Shown one piece after another: positions 36,392 to 43,904 of a stretch of 64,000 nt of DNA. The position numbers and the translations under genes were made by a program. Source of the stretch: Paenibacillus sp. MAEPY2 (GTDB taxonomy: Bacteria > Bacillota > Bacilli > Paenibacillales > Paenibacillaceae); contig NZ_AWUK01000037.1 in NCBI RefSeq assembly GCF_000499205.1, positions 62,001 through 126,000 of the forward strand, read 5' to 3'. The notes under the pieces were generated by a model. The model was not told the DNA's origin and made no database searches. It saw nothing but the letters and a program-made list of their open reading frames with translations. The number at the start of each line of letters is the position of its first letter. The stretch's first letter is position 1.

Positions 36392-36425
36392 AGAGCCTCA
36401 CAGGGTTAACTGTGAGGCTCTTTAT
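36392..36425. terminator. Bidirectional terminator of mtl operon and CWC gene
   Basis: AGAGCCTCACAG / CTGTGAGGCTCT perfect 12-bp stem with a 6-base loop, then TTATTTT on the plus strand. The plus-strand right arm also encodes the last codons (KEPHS) and stop of the minus-strand CWC gene, so coding sequence and terminator overlap. Confidence 0.9.
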
Positions 36426-36654
36426 TTTGCTGTGCCTTCTTTTTATACGTATCCAGACATGCTTCGCATATACAAGACTTCCTGCGTTGTTCTTCCGGAA
36501 TGGGGTCAAATACCCCTTCGGGGAACACGGCCTGATTACACCAGCATGCTGAATGAGGGCGGCCTGCTGCATAGGAACAGCCATTGGCTTCACCACATAA
36601 AGGACATACAAGGACATCTGCAGTCACCTTCTTTGTATCCTGCTCAACAGACAT
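36406..36654 (-). CDS. Cysteine-rich CWC domain protein
   Basis: This is an 82-residue protein with a CPLCG pair, a CSYAAG block, the signature CWCNQ (CWC motif) and a C-terminal CICEACLDTYKK pair. The spacing suggests a small zinc-binding module, the Cys_rich_CWC family. The ATG at 36654 follows GGGGGGAAGGA; the upstream in-frame start at 36741 lacks a box. Family function is unknown. It lies 95 bases after the MutS2-like gene on the same strand and may be co-transcribed. Confidence 0.8.
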   Translation of the reverse strand: MSVEQDTKKVTADVLVCPLCGEANGCSYAAGRPHSACWCNQAVFPEGVFDPIPEEQRRKSCICEACLDTYKKKAQQNKEPHS

Positions 36655-36749
36655 ATGAGTCTTCCTTCCCCCCGTTGAATTTCTTAACCACGAACGATCG
36701 ATAGGTTTATTAAAGTATATCAGCTCCACCCATGATATCAATCCTGTGG

Positions 36750-38771
36750 TTATTCTTCAGGAGGCAATTCAATCGTCAGTCCTTCCACATGCTTGCGACC
36801 CATCAGTTTGCGCTTCTTCCGGTTTTCCTTGGTTTCCAGCACAATGTCGAGGTCATAGTCGTCGCCCGGATAAAGTTCCTGTGCAGATATATGCAAAGTC
36901 AGGCGTTTCTTGTGAATTTTGACTTTGCGTCCACGCAGCATGACTCCGATATTCCCGCGACTGTCCTCTACATCACAGACAATTCCTGACTGGTTCAGAT
37001 AGGCTGCATAGACACGATCCCCTTTTCGGAATGCTTTGGCAGGGGAAGTGGGTTTCGATGCTCCAGTCCAATTGGACTGGTTTCTAGGGCCAGTTTGTAC
37101 GGACGGGTTGACAGGTTCGTTGACAGGTTCCAACGTGTTCCTTGTTTTATTTGAATGCTTTTGTTCAGCCATGCTGCTTTTTGGTGATGGTGAAGAATTC
37201 ACGTCGGGCACAGCTGATGTAAAGTTTGGAGAGATACGTTGCGAGACACCCTGATCTGAAATGAGCTTGGAGCGCACAATAATGCGCTGCGGCATCCCCA
37301 GCTTCAATGCTATGGAATAGGCGTAGCTTTCCCCGGCTTCTCCAATCCGCAATCGATAGAGAGGCTGGAGCGAGACTGTATCAAATTCCATTCGTGCATT
37401 TTCAAATCCAGGCGTGGCTGCCGCAAAATGTTTGATTTCCCCAAAATGGGTAGTGGCGACAACGGTAGCTCCGCGGCTGTGCAGCTCCTCCAGCATAGCG
37501 ATCGAGAGTCCCACTCCTTCACCAGGATCGGTACCGGAGGCCATCTCATCAATCAGCACAAGCGTCGATGAATCGGCTTGAGCCAGGATGCCAATCATGT
37601 TGCGAATATGTGCAGAAAAGGTGCTGAGTGCTTGCTCCAGGCTCTGTCCATCACCGATATCGACGGCAACCTCATGATATACGGCCATCTCGCCCTCTTC
37701 AGCGACAGGGACAAGCAGACCGGATTGCATCATCAGGGTGAGCAGACCTAGTGTCTTGAGGGCAACCGTTTTGCCTCCTGTATTTGGTCCTGTAATGATC
37801 AGTGAGGAGTACGTGTGACCAATTGCAAAATCAAGGGGAACCATGGATGCGCCCATTAATGGATGGCGTGCCCCTTGAAGCCGAATCCGTCCATTGGCGT
37901 TGACGCGTACAGTCTGTCCGTCCATGGTCGCTGCATATTTCGCTTTGGCGAACAGAAAATCCAGAACCCCTACCGTTTCCGTATTTAGCGCAATTTCACG
38001 ATGATACGACTCTGCCATGGAGGTTAAGTCGCCTAGGATTTTCATCTCTTCCCGTGATTCCTCCGCTTGCAGTGAAGCCAGCTCCATTTGCAAACCTACC
38101 AATTCCGCTGGCTCAATGTATATGGTTTGGCCGCTGCCTGACTCATCCAGCACACTGCCTTTAACGTGTTTGCGGAATTCTTTCTTGATGGGCAGCACCG
38201 TTCTTCCACCACGCTGGCTAATGACATTCTCCTGCATGATGGAGCGGTGTTTGCTTATGAGAGAATCCAGCTTGCGCTTCATGCGCTCCTCATTCACCGT
38301 CATTTTTTTACGAATACTTATCAGCTCCTTGCTTGCCTGATCCTGAATGCGGCCATTATGAATACATCGTTCGATCTCGCTCAGCAGGGACTCCATCCAT
38401 ATCATGGATGAAGCGTATCGGCTGACTGTAGGAGCCACTTCGGATTTGCCCTCCATGTATTTCATAAGCTGTGCGCAGCTGCGTAGAAATTGGGCGAGAT
38501 GGCTGAAATCTCGCTCCGTGAACAAATAACCGGTGCCGAGCAGATCCATGATGGTCTCCATCCCGTCGAGTGAAGGGATGGGCACACTTGCGCCGTAACG
38601 AATCAAAGCAGCAGCCTCAGCGGTCTCTTCCAGCCGCATTTGAATCAGAGGCGCGTCCACCATGGGCTTCATGTCTCTTGCATAACGTTTGCCCAAATAG
38701 GATAGGGCACAGGCTGCAACGTTTTTTTGAATTTGGGGATAACCCAGACTGTTTAATGTGTTTTCATTCAT
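36750..38771 (-). CDS. MutS2-like ATPase lacking the Smr domain
   Basis: This 673-residue protein has MutS core/lever helices (~1-300) and a MutS ATPase (Walker A GPNTGGKT at 328-335, Walker B LVLIDEMASGTDP at 404-416, the His switch in TTHFGEIKHFA). A Ser/Pro/Asn-rich linker (~510-600) and a small KOW/SH3-like basic domain (FRKGDRVYAAYLNQSGIVCD...) follow. Canonical MutS2 (~780 residues) ends in an Smr endonuclease domain; this protein stops before it. In B. subtilis MutS2 has been linked to recombination control and to collided ribosomes. The ATG at 38771 has an AAGGAGAG box. An attenuator-like leader precedes it. Confidence 0.85.
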   Translation of the reverse strand: MNENTLNSLGYPQIQKNVAACALSYLGKRYARDMKPMVDAPLIQMRLEETAEAAALIRYGASVPIPSLDGMETIMDLLGTGYLFTERDFSHLAQFLRSCAQLMKYMEGKSEVAPTVSRYASSMIWMESLLSEIERCIHNGRIQDQASKELISIRKKMTVNEERMKRKLDSLISKHRSIMQENVISQRGGRTVLPIKKEFRKHVKGSVLDESGSGQTIYIEPAELVGLQMELASLQAEESREEMKILGDLTSMAESYHREIALNTETVGVLDFLFAKAKYAATMDGQTVRVNANGRIRLQGARHPLMGASMVPLDFAIGHTYSSLIITGPNTGGKTVALKTLGLLTLMMQSGLLVPVAEEGEMAVYHEVAVDIGDGQSLEQALSTFSAHIRNMIGILAQADSSTLVLIDEMASGTDPGEGVGLSIAMLEELHSRGATVVATTHFGEIKHFAAATPGFENARMEFDTVSLQPLYRLRIGEAGESYAYSIALKLGMPQRIIVRSKLISDQGVSQRISPNFTSAVPDVNSSPSPKSSMAEQKHSNKTRNTLEPVNEPVNPSVQTGPRNQSNWTGASKPTSPAKAFRKGDRVYAAYLNQSGIVCDVEDSRGNIGVMLRGRKVKIHKKRLTLHISAQELYPGDDYDLDIVLETKENRKKRKLMGRKHVEGLTIELPPEE

Positions 38772-38838
38772 GCTTGATCTCTCCTTGGTTATAAAATGGA
38801 ATTTCGGTTTAAGCGATGGAACATATTCCCGGAAAACG

Positions 38839-38879
38839 CAAAAAGGGCGGAGAATGAACAAACGTCATTCTCCGCCCTT
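38839..38879 (-). terminator. Second leader terminator upstream of the MutS2-like gene
   Basis: On the minus strand, AAGGGCGGAGAATGA pairs with TCATTCTCCGCCCTT (15 bp, 7-base loop), then a T run (TTTTTGCG). It lies inside the leader, 68 bases before the start codon, so it must be bypassed for expression. Confidence 0.85.
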
Positions 38880-38916
38880 AACGTAGGGGAAAGCAGGGCC
38901 CGTTATAGGTCTATAC

Positions 38917-38953
38917 AAAAAAATCCACGCTGAACACAGCGCGGAAATAGACC
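38917..38953 (-). terminator. First leader terminator upstream of the MutS2-like gene
   Basis: On the minus strand, CCGCGCTG-TGTT-CAGCGTGG is followed by ATTTTTTTG. The pair GGTCTAT / ATAGACC flanks it and can close an outer stem. The upstream segment CAGCGGA can compete for the TCCGCGCTG arm with a bulge, giving a candidate antiterminator. Confidence 0.7.
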
Positions 38954-39091
38954 CGGACACGTACAATCCCGGAGGCGATTTATGATATCCGCTGTTCTTA
39001 ACTAAGTACAGGGTAATGGCGCATCAAGAAATACACGTATGCCAAAAGGCACAAGCGAATCGAAGGCCAAACTCCTGAATATGAAACTTGG

Positions 39092-39115
39092 TTAGTTAAG
39101 AACGCTCACCGACAT
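39092..39115 (-). CDS. 7-residue leader peptide upstream of the MutS2-like gene
   Basis: ATG TCG GTG AGC GTT CTT AAC TAA encodes MSVSVLN. An AAAGGAG box lies 8 bases before the ATG, one of the best ribosome sites in this region, and a promoter lies just upstream. The stop codon falls inside the 12-base arm that pairs with 38994-39005. The combination argues that this ORF is a sensor of translation rather than a functional peptide. Confidence 0.6.
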   Translation of the reverse strand: MSVSVLN

Positions 39116-39149
39116 CAAAATCTCTCCTTTGATTGAGGAATATGCAACC

Positions 39150-39179
39150 AATATAAACTGGAAATTGCCTTAAAGTCAA
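39150..39179 (-). promoter_or_regulatory. Promoter of the MutS2-like gene leader
   Basis: On the minus strand, TTGACT, 18 bases, TATATT. This predicts transcription starting near 39143, just before the leader ORF ribosome site. Confidence 0.7.
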
Positions 39180-39245
39180 CCTTCAATAATAAATAGTGGA
39201 CTTGAATAACAATGGGTTTTAAAATAACAATAGTAAATTAATCCA

Positions 39246-39260
39246 ATGAAAGCGATATTA
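39246..39260 (+). promoter_or_regulatory. cre-like site upstream of the YesN-type regulator
   Basis: ATGAAAGCGATATTA fits the cre consensus WTGNAANCGNWNNCW at all but one position. It lies about 100 bases before the regulator gene and suggests CcpA control of the island. Confidence 0.45.
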
Positions 39261-39348
39261 TATATACGTTTTGCATGAGATCGGGAAGCAATTCCGAAAG
39301 CGTTCTCGTTCAAATGACGCAAAATGAACACAAAGGAGGATGCGCTTT

Positions 39349-41685
39349 TTGCCTAAATACCTGCTGCGTTTGCTCTGTTTTACCATGATTCTTGGAGCCC
39401 TTCCGGTCATTGTTATTGGTTCAGTCTCCTATTCGATTGCTTCGCGTGACATTGAGCAGAAGGTACGTGAGAGTAATTTGCAGATTCTGCATCAGACCCA
39501 AATGCGGGTAGAGCAAGTGCTGCGCAGTCTGCAATTGTCGTCCATCCAATATGTGAATTCTCCCTTGGTGTTACAAGCGATGAAAAAACCGCTGGACAGC
39601 AGCGAATTCCAGGACATTCGTGATCTGACCTCCGGATTTAATAATTTGCAATCGGTTACAAATATTGATCAGGCCTATCTCGTGAATCTCGATGAAGACT
39701 GGGTCGTTTCGATGAGATCCTTTGGAAAGTTGGATGATTTCAGTATTCGGGACCGGATTGGCTCCTATTTGAAATATACCAACAGCCTCTTCTGGGTGAC
39801 GCAAAATGTGAGTTCAACCAAAGAAAGTGTGCCAGTATCGGCCGGAGTGGGTGAAGTGGCACAAGAACCCGCGCCTACCCTTATTTCATCCGACAATGTG
39901 GTCAGCATGGTATTCAAGATTCCGATGATCCCAACCAATGTGAAACCCAAGGGATTTCTGGTTATAGACATAGCTGATACAGAGCTAAGTACATTTCTGA
40001 GTCGAAATTCAAATTCAGGAGATATGTACGTCCTTGATCGGGAGCAGAAATATTTTCTCAATGATACACAGCAAGACGGGAAATATGATGCGCTGAATCA
40101 GGAAATCCATGAAAAGGTACAAACGACGGGACTCTCGGAGGGCTTCTTCAGTGCAGAGGTGGAAGGAAGCCAGGTGGCGGTTAGCTACAGGCAGTCCCCA
40201 CTTAATGGCTGGTTGTATGTGTCCGTTGTATCGCTGGGTCAGATAACCGCTCAGTCGAAGAAAATTGCATTGGTTACGGGAGTGGCTACACTGGTCATGT
40301 TATGTGTGACGGGACTGGTAGCTATCTACGGCAGCCGCAAGATGTATTCTCCGATTTCCAGACTTCTGCAGTTTACAAAAGGACTGGATTCTCCAGTGGC
40401 TCCATCGGGACGCCGTCAGGATGAATTTATATACATTGAAGAGCGATTATCCACCTTATTCAGCTCGGAGAAAACGATGCGTGAGCAAATGAAGGGCCAG
40501 CATGTTCATTTGCAGGAATTTTTTATGACCAAACTGCTTACAGGCAAAATATCGGAAGATGACTTCAGATATCAGGGACAGTTCTATGATTTTCCGACAT
40601 CCTGGTCACGGCTAGGGGTGCTCACGCTTCAGATCGATACCCTTGAAGGGACAAGGTATGAAGAGCAGGATCGGGATCTGCTGTTGTTTGCGTTAAACAA
40701 TATGGTCGGTGAGCTGCTGCCTTCGGATATTCGATTTGCCCCTGTCATGATTGATGACGCCCAGGTTACGGTGCTGGCCTCCGTGCTGGAGGATGAAGTA
40801 CAGCTCAAAGAATGGATGCATTCTCAAGCCGAATTGATTCGTGAGCGGGTCGTAACCTATCTGAATCTGCCCGTAAGTATCGGTATCAGTCGCTCCTATT
40901 CTGCAATAGGTGATTCACCAAGAGCTTACCAGGAGAGTCGTGAGGCTCTGCAAGGCAGGGTAAGTCTGGGGAGCCGTATTATTTTGCATTATGAGGATAT
41001 TCAGCCGCGCGGTCAGACAGAGGCCGCGTTGTATACACAGCTCAGGATGATTGAAGACCAGCTGGCTTCTGCGCTCAAGCAAGGAGACGAGGAGAAAACG
41101 GATGTGTACTTTAAGCGGTATCTCGGATTGCTTGCAGACAAGAAGCTGCACTTCAGCGAGTACCCCGTTATCATGGTTCAGCTGTTGTCCCGTGTGTACC
41201 AGCTTGTGCAGGAGCAGGGTGGTAATGTTGCGGAGGTGTTGGGTGAAAAAGCTTCCATGGCTCGATTGTTGAAGTTGTCCACATTGGATGAAATGACGAA
41301 CTGGTTCCGCAAATGTTTATTCCAACCTGTCATTCGATTCTGGCGCGAACAGGAAGAGTCTCAATATCTGAATATAGCCCGCCGGATGATTCGACTGATT
41401 GAGGAGCGTTATGATCGCGAATTGTCACTGGAAGCTTGCGCAGAAGAACTGAATTTTCATCCAGTTTATCTGAGCCGTGTGTTCAAAAAGGAGGCTGGTG
41501 TGAATTTTACGGAATACCTGGCAGAATACCGGATGGAAAAAGCCAAAACATGGCTGCAGACGACCAACCTGAAAATATCGGAGATTGCCGAGAAACTCAA
41601 TTACACGAATCCCACCGCTTTTATCCGAACCTTTCGTAAAATTACTGGAACCACCCCCGGAAAATACCGGGAGCAGCAGCGATAA
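39349..41685 (+). CDS. AraC-family regulator with membrane sensor domain (YesS/YtdP-type)
   Basis: This is a ~778-residue membrane-bound regulator. Residues ~5-30 and ~300-325 are membrane segments flanking an extracytoplasmic dCache-like sensing domain. A cytoplasmic linker (~345-660) and a C-terminal double HTH (LSLEACAEELNFHPVYLSRV, then ISEIAEKLNYTNPTAFIRTF) follow. I chose a TTG start at 39349 because the AAAGGAGGA box abuts the ATG at 39340, leaving no spacing for it. It precedes an ABC importer and GH105 gene and probably activates them on sensing an oligosaccharide. Confidence 0.88.
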   Translation: MPKYLLRLLCFTMILGALPVIVIGSVSYSIASRDIEQKVRESNLQILHQTQMRVEQVLRSLQLSSIQYVNSPLVLQAMKKPLDSSEFQDIRDLTSGFNNLQSVTNIDQAYLVNLDEDWVVSMRSFGKLDDFSIRDRIGSYLKYTNSLFWVTQNVSSTKESVPVSAGVGEVAQEPAPTLISSDNVVSMVFKIPMIPTNVKPKGFLVIDIADTELSTFLSRNSNSGDMYVLDREQKYFLNDTQQDGKYDALNQEIHEKVQTTGLSEGFFSAEVEGSQVAVSYRQSPLNGWLYVSVVSLGQITAQSKKIALVTGVATLVMLCVTGLVAIYGSRKMYSPISRLLQFTKGLDSPVAPSGRRQDEFIYIEERLSTLFSSEKTMREQMKGQHVHLQEFFMTKLLTGKISEDDFRYQGQFYDFPTSWSRLGVLTLQIDTLEGTRYEEQDRDLLLFALNNMVGELLPSDIRFAPVMIDDAQVTVLASVLEDEVQLKEWMHSQAELIRERVVTYLNLPVSIGISRSYSAIGDSPRAYQESREALQGRVSLGSRIILHYEDIQPRGQTEAALYTQLRMIEDQLASALKQGDEEKTDVYFKRYLGLLADKKLHFSEYPVIMVQLLSRVYQLVQEQGGNVAEVLGEKASMARLLKLSTLDEMTNWFRKCLFQPVIRFWREQEESQYLNIARRMIRLIEERYDRELSLEACAEELNFHPVYLSRVFKKEAGVNFTEYLAEYRMEKAKTWLQTTNLKISEIAEKLNYTNPTAFIRTFRKITGTTPGKYREQQR

Positions 41686-41697
41686 TAGCCACCTGCT

Positions 41698-41726
41698 CTG
41701 CCTGCCATGGCAGGCAGGTTTTTCTT
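41698..41726 (+). terminator. Terminator of the YesN-type regulator gene
   Basis: CTGCCTGCC / GGCAGGCAG palindrome centred on CCATGG, followed by GTTTTTCTTTG. The regulator is therefore transcribed apart from the transporter genes. The following 41727-41934 shows nothing I can name. Confidence 0.8.
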
Positions 41727-41934
41727 TGTTTCAGAGTCAGCCTTTTTTCTGTGATTGGAGCAGAGTTAAGACAGGAATATCGGAGGTTAAATGGGGTTCA
41801 TTGAGGGGAGCAGCCCAGGGATATAAACGTCCTAAACCCTTGATACATAAGGGAAAACAAGAAGCTAAAACGAGACGATAGCCAGTTACCCGATTATCCT
41901 CCACAATGAAGACATGAATTCAGGAAGTGATATT

Positions 41935-41949
41935 TTGTAATCGTTTCCA
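41935..41949 (+). promoter_or_regulatory. cre site upstream of the ABC importer operon
   Basis: TTGTAATCGTTTCCA matches the cre consensus WTGNAANCGNWNNCW at every position. It lies 19 bases before the permease ATG, so CcpA bound here could block transcription as a roadblock. Confidence 0.75.
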
Positions 41950-41968
41950 ATGTGGGGAGGAACACACT

Positions 41969-42922
41969 ATGAAAGCCGAAACGGCGGCTCGGACACGGTC
42001 CGCTACCCGCAGTGACAAAAACCTGCTGTGGAGGGACATCATCAAAAACCGGTGGCTCTATATCATGTTGATTCCGGGCGTGCTCTACTTTGTTATTTTC
42101 AAATACATACCCATGTACGGCATTACGATGGCTTTTCAGGATTACACGCCTTACAAGGGCATTCTGGGCAGTGACTGGGTAGGATTCAAGCACTTCCAGC
42201 GTTTCTTCGGGGAGCCGCAGTTCTGGACTTTGTTCCGAAATACGTTTTTGCTAGCGATTTATAATATGGTGTTCTTCTTCCCGCTGCCCATTGTATTGGC
42301 GCTTATGATGAATGAAGTTCGCCGTGAACGGTTCAAACGATTTGTACAGACGCTGGTATATGTTCCGCACTTTGTTTCCTGGGTTGTGGTGGTTGGTGTG
42401 TTCTACATGCTGTTCACAACCGAGGGCGGCGCCATTAACGAATTACTTTATAACCTGACAGGACAAAAAGTGGCTTTCCTGCTGGAGCCCGGCTGGTTTC
42501 GAACGATGATTGTTGGACAATCCATTTGGAAAGAGGTCGGTTGGGGCACGATTATTTTCCTGGCGGCACTCTCTGGTGTAGATACACAGCTCTATGAGGC
42601 TGCACGGATGGATGGTGCCAATCGCTGGCGTCAGACATGGCATATTACGCTGCCTGCTATCCGCAGCACGATCATTATTTTGCTCATTCTGCGTCTGGGT
42701 AACTTCCTGGATACAGGCTTTGAACAGATTTTCCTGATGCTGACGCCGACGAACCGGGATGTGGGTGAGGTATTCGATACCTATGTCTACACCAAAGGTC
42801 TCACACAGGCACAGTACAGTTATAGTGCTGCTGTCGGTTTGTTCAAGTCGGTGGTTGGACTTGCGCTTGTACTAGGTGCCAACACGATGGCCAAAAAATT
42901 CGGGGAGGAAGGCGTCTACTAA
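41969..42922 (+). CDS. ABC sugar transporter permease (LplB/YteP-like)
   Basis: This is a 317-residue inner-membrane permease of the CUT1 oligosaccharide family with six membrane spans. The N-terminal KNRWLYIMLIPGVLYFVIFK and the EAA loop YEAARMDGANRWRQTWHITL, which docks the ATPase, are clear. The ATG at 41969 has GGGGAGG 8 bases upstream; the in-frame ATG at 41927 has none. It is the first gene of the importer operon. No ATPase gene is present; such systems usually share an MsmX-type ATPase encoded elsewhere. Confidence 0.93.
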   Translation: MKAETAARTRSATRSDKNLLWRDIIKNRWLYIMLIPGVLYFVIFKYIPMYGITMAFQDYTPYKGILGSDWVGFKHFQRFFGEPQFWTLFRNTFLLAIYNMVFFFPLPIVLALMMNEVRRERFKRFVQTLVYVPHFVSWVVVVGVFYMLFTTEGGAINELLYNLTGQKVAFLLEPGWFRTMIVGQSIWKEVGWGTIIFLAALSGVDTQLYEAARMDGANRWRQTWHITLPAIRSTIIILLILRLGNFLDTGFEQIFLMLTPTNRDVGEVFDTYVYTKGLTQAQYSYSAAVGLFKSVVGLALVLGANTMAKKFGEEGVY

Positions 42923-42967
42923 CGCTTGGCAGCAGACGTTCTTCACCAGACAGGAGTGAGCATTAAG

Positions 42968-43840
42968 ATGCAACAGGATAAAACGTGGGGCAACCGGATC
43001 TTTGATATCCTCAATCATGGCTTTCTGCTATTAATCGGAATCGTGACCGTTATCCCGTTCATTTATATTTTGGCCGTCTCGTTTACCAGCCCGCATGAAG
43101 TGGCCAAAGGAGGATTCATTCTTTTTCCGAAAGAATTTTCCCTCGCCGCTTATCGCTACATCTTCTCTACAGACACATTGATTCGCAGTCTGGGCGTATC
43201 GATCTATATCACCGTAATTGGTACGCTGCTTAATTTGTTGTTTACGTCGCTTATGGCGTATCCGCTCTCCAGAAGATACTTACGTGGACGTCAGCCCATC
43301 TTGCTGGGTGTACTGTTCACGATGCTGTTCAGCGGTGGGATGATCCCAACCTACTTTGTCGTAAAATCATTGCACCTGACCGATACGTTATGGTCTCTGA
43401 TGCTGCCAACCGCGATTAGTGCGTTCAACCTGATCGTACTTAAAAACTTCTTCCAGGCCATTCCGGACGAACTGGAGGATGCCGCCAAAATCGATGGATG
43501 TAACGATGTGGGGGTATTGTTCCGAATTGTGCTGCCTTTGTCGATGCCGGCAATGGCTACATTCTCACTCTTTTACGCGGTGGCTCACTGGAACAGCTTC
43601 TTCAACGCTGTCATTTATATCAACGATAGTGAAAAGTGGCCCGTACAAGTGTGGCTGCGAGAGATTGTCATCCTGGCTCAGAGCCGGATCGGGGACACGA
43701 GTATCGAAGAGACCGAGATTCAGCCGCTTACCATTCGCATGGCCGTTATCGTGTTCTCCACGATTCCAATCATGCTGGTCTATCCGTTCCTGCAAAAGCA
43801 CTTTGCCAAGGGAGTGATGCTGGGATCGGTAAAAGGTTGA
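42968..43840 (+). CDS. ABC sugar transporter permease (YtcP-like)
   Basis: This is the second permease of the importer, 290 residues and six spans, with the EAA loop ELEDAAKIDGCNDVGVLFRI. The N-terminal NRIFDILNHGFLLLIGIVTV and the LAVSFTSPHEV segment are typical of YtcP-type proteins. The ATG at 42968 follows AGGAGTGAG. It pairs with the gene 45 bases upstream to form a heterodimeric channel. Confidence 0.93.
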   Translation: MQQDKTWGNRIFDILNHGFLLLIGIVTVIPFIYILAVSFTSPHEVAKGGFILFPKEFSLAAYRYIFSTDTLIRSLGVSIYITVIGTLLNLLFTSLMAYPLSRRYLRGRQPILLGVLFTMLFSGGMIPTYFVVKSLHLTDTLWSLMLPTAISAFNLIVLKNFFQAIPDELEDAAKIDGCNDVGVLFRIVLPLSMPAMATFSLFYAVAHWNSFFNAVIYINDSEKWPVQVWLREIVILAQSRIGDTSIEETEIQPLTIRMAVIVFSTIPIMLVYPFLQKHFAKGVMLGSVKG

Positions 43841-43904
43841 AATCGCATACGTTTGGATATCAGAACTGCTTCATGACTGTATAAAAAGGGGAGGTTTTCG
43901 TTTG

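Larger units (their letters stand above)
38839..39143 (-). ncRNA. Attenuator-type leader RNA of the MutS2-like gene
   Basis: This leader of about 300 bases (370 to the start codon) contains, in order: a short ORF, a 12-bp long-range pairing (GTTCTTAACTAA at 39103-39092 with TTAGTTAAGAAC at 39005-38994), and two intrinsic terminators. The 5' arm of the pairing covers the last codons and stop of the small ORF, so a ribosome there would block it. This is the architecture of ribosome-mediated attenuators that control some antibiotic-resistance genes. No known riboswitch or T-box core motif was seen. Confidence 0.7.

Noticed and set aside
38880..39130. Known riboswitch or T-box as explanation for the MutS2-like leader
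   Set aside because: No core motif of T-box, lysine, SAM, purine, TPP, cobalamin, c-di-GMP or Mn2+ aptamers could be recognised; the uORF plus alternative stems explain the layout better.
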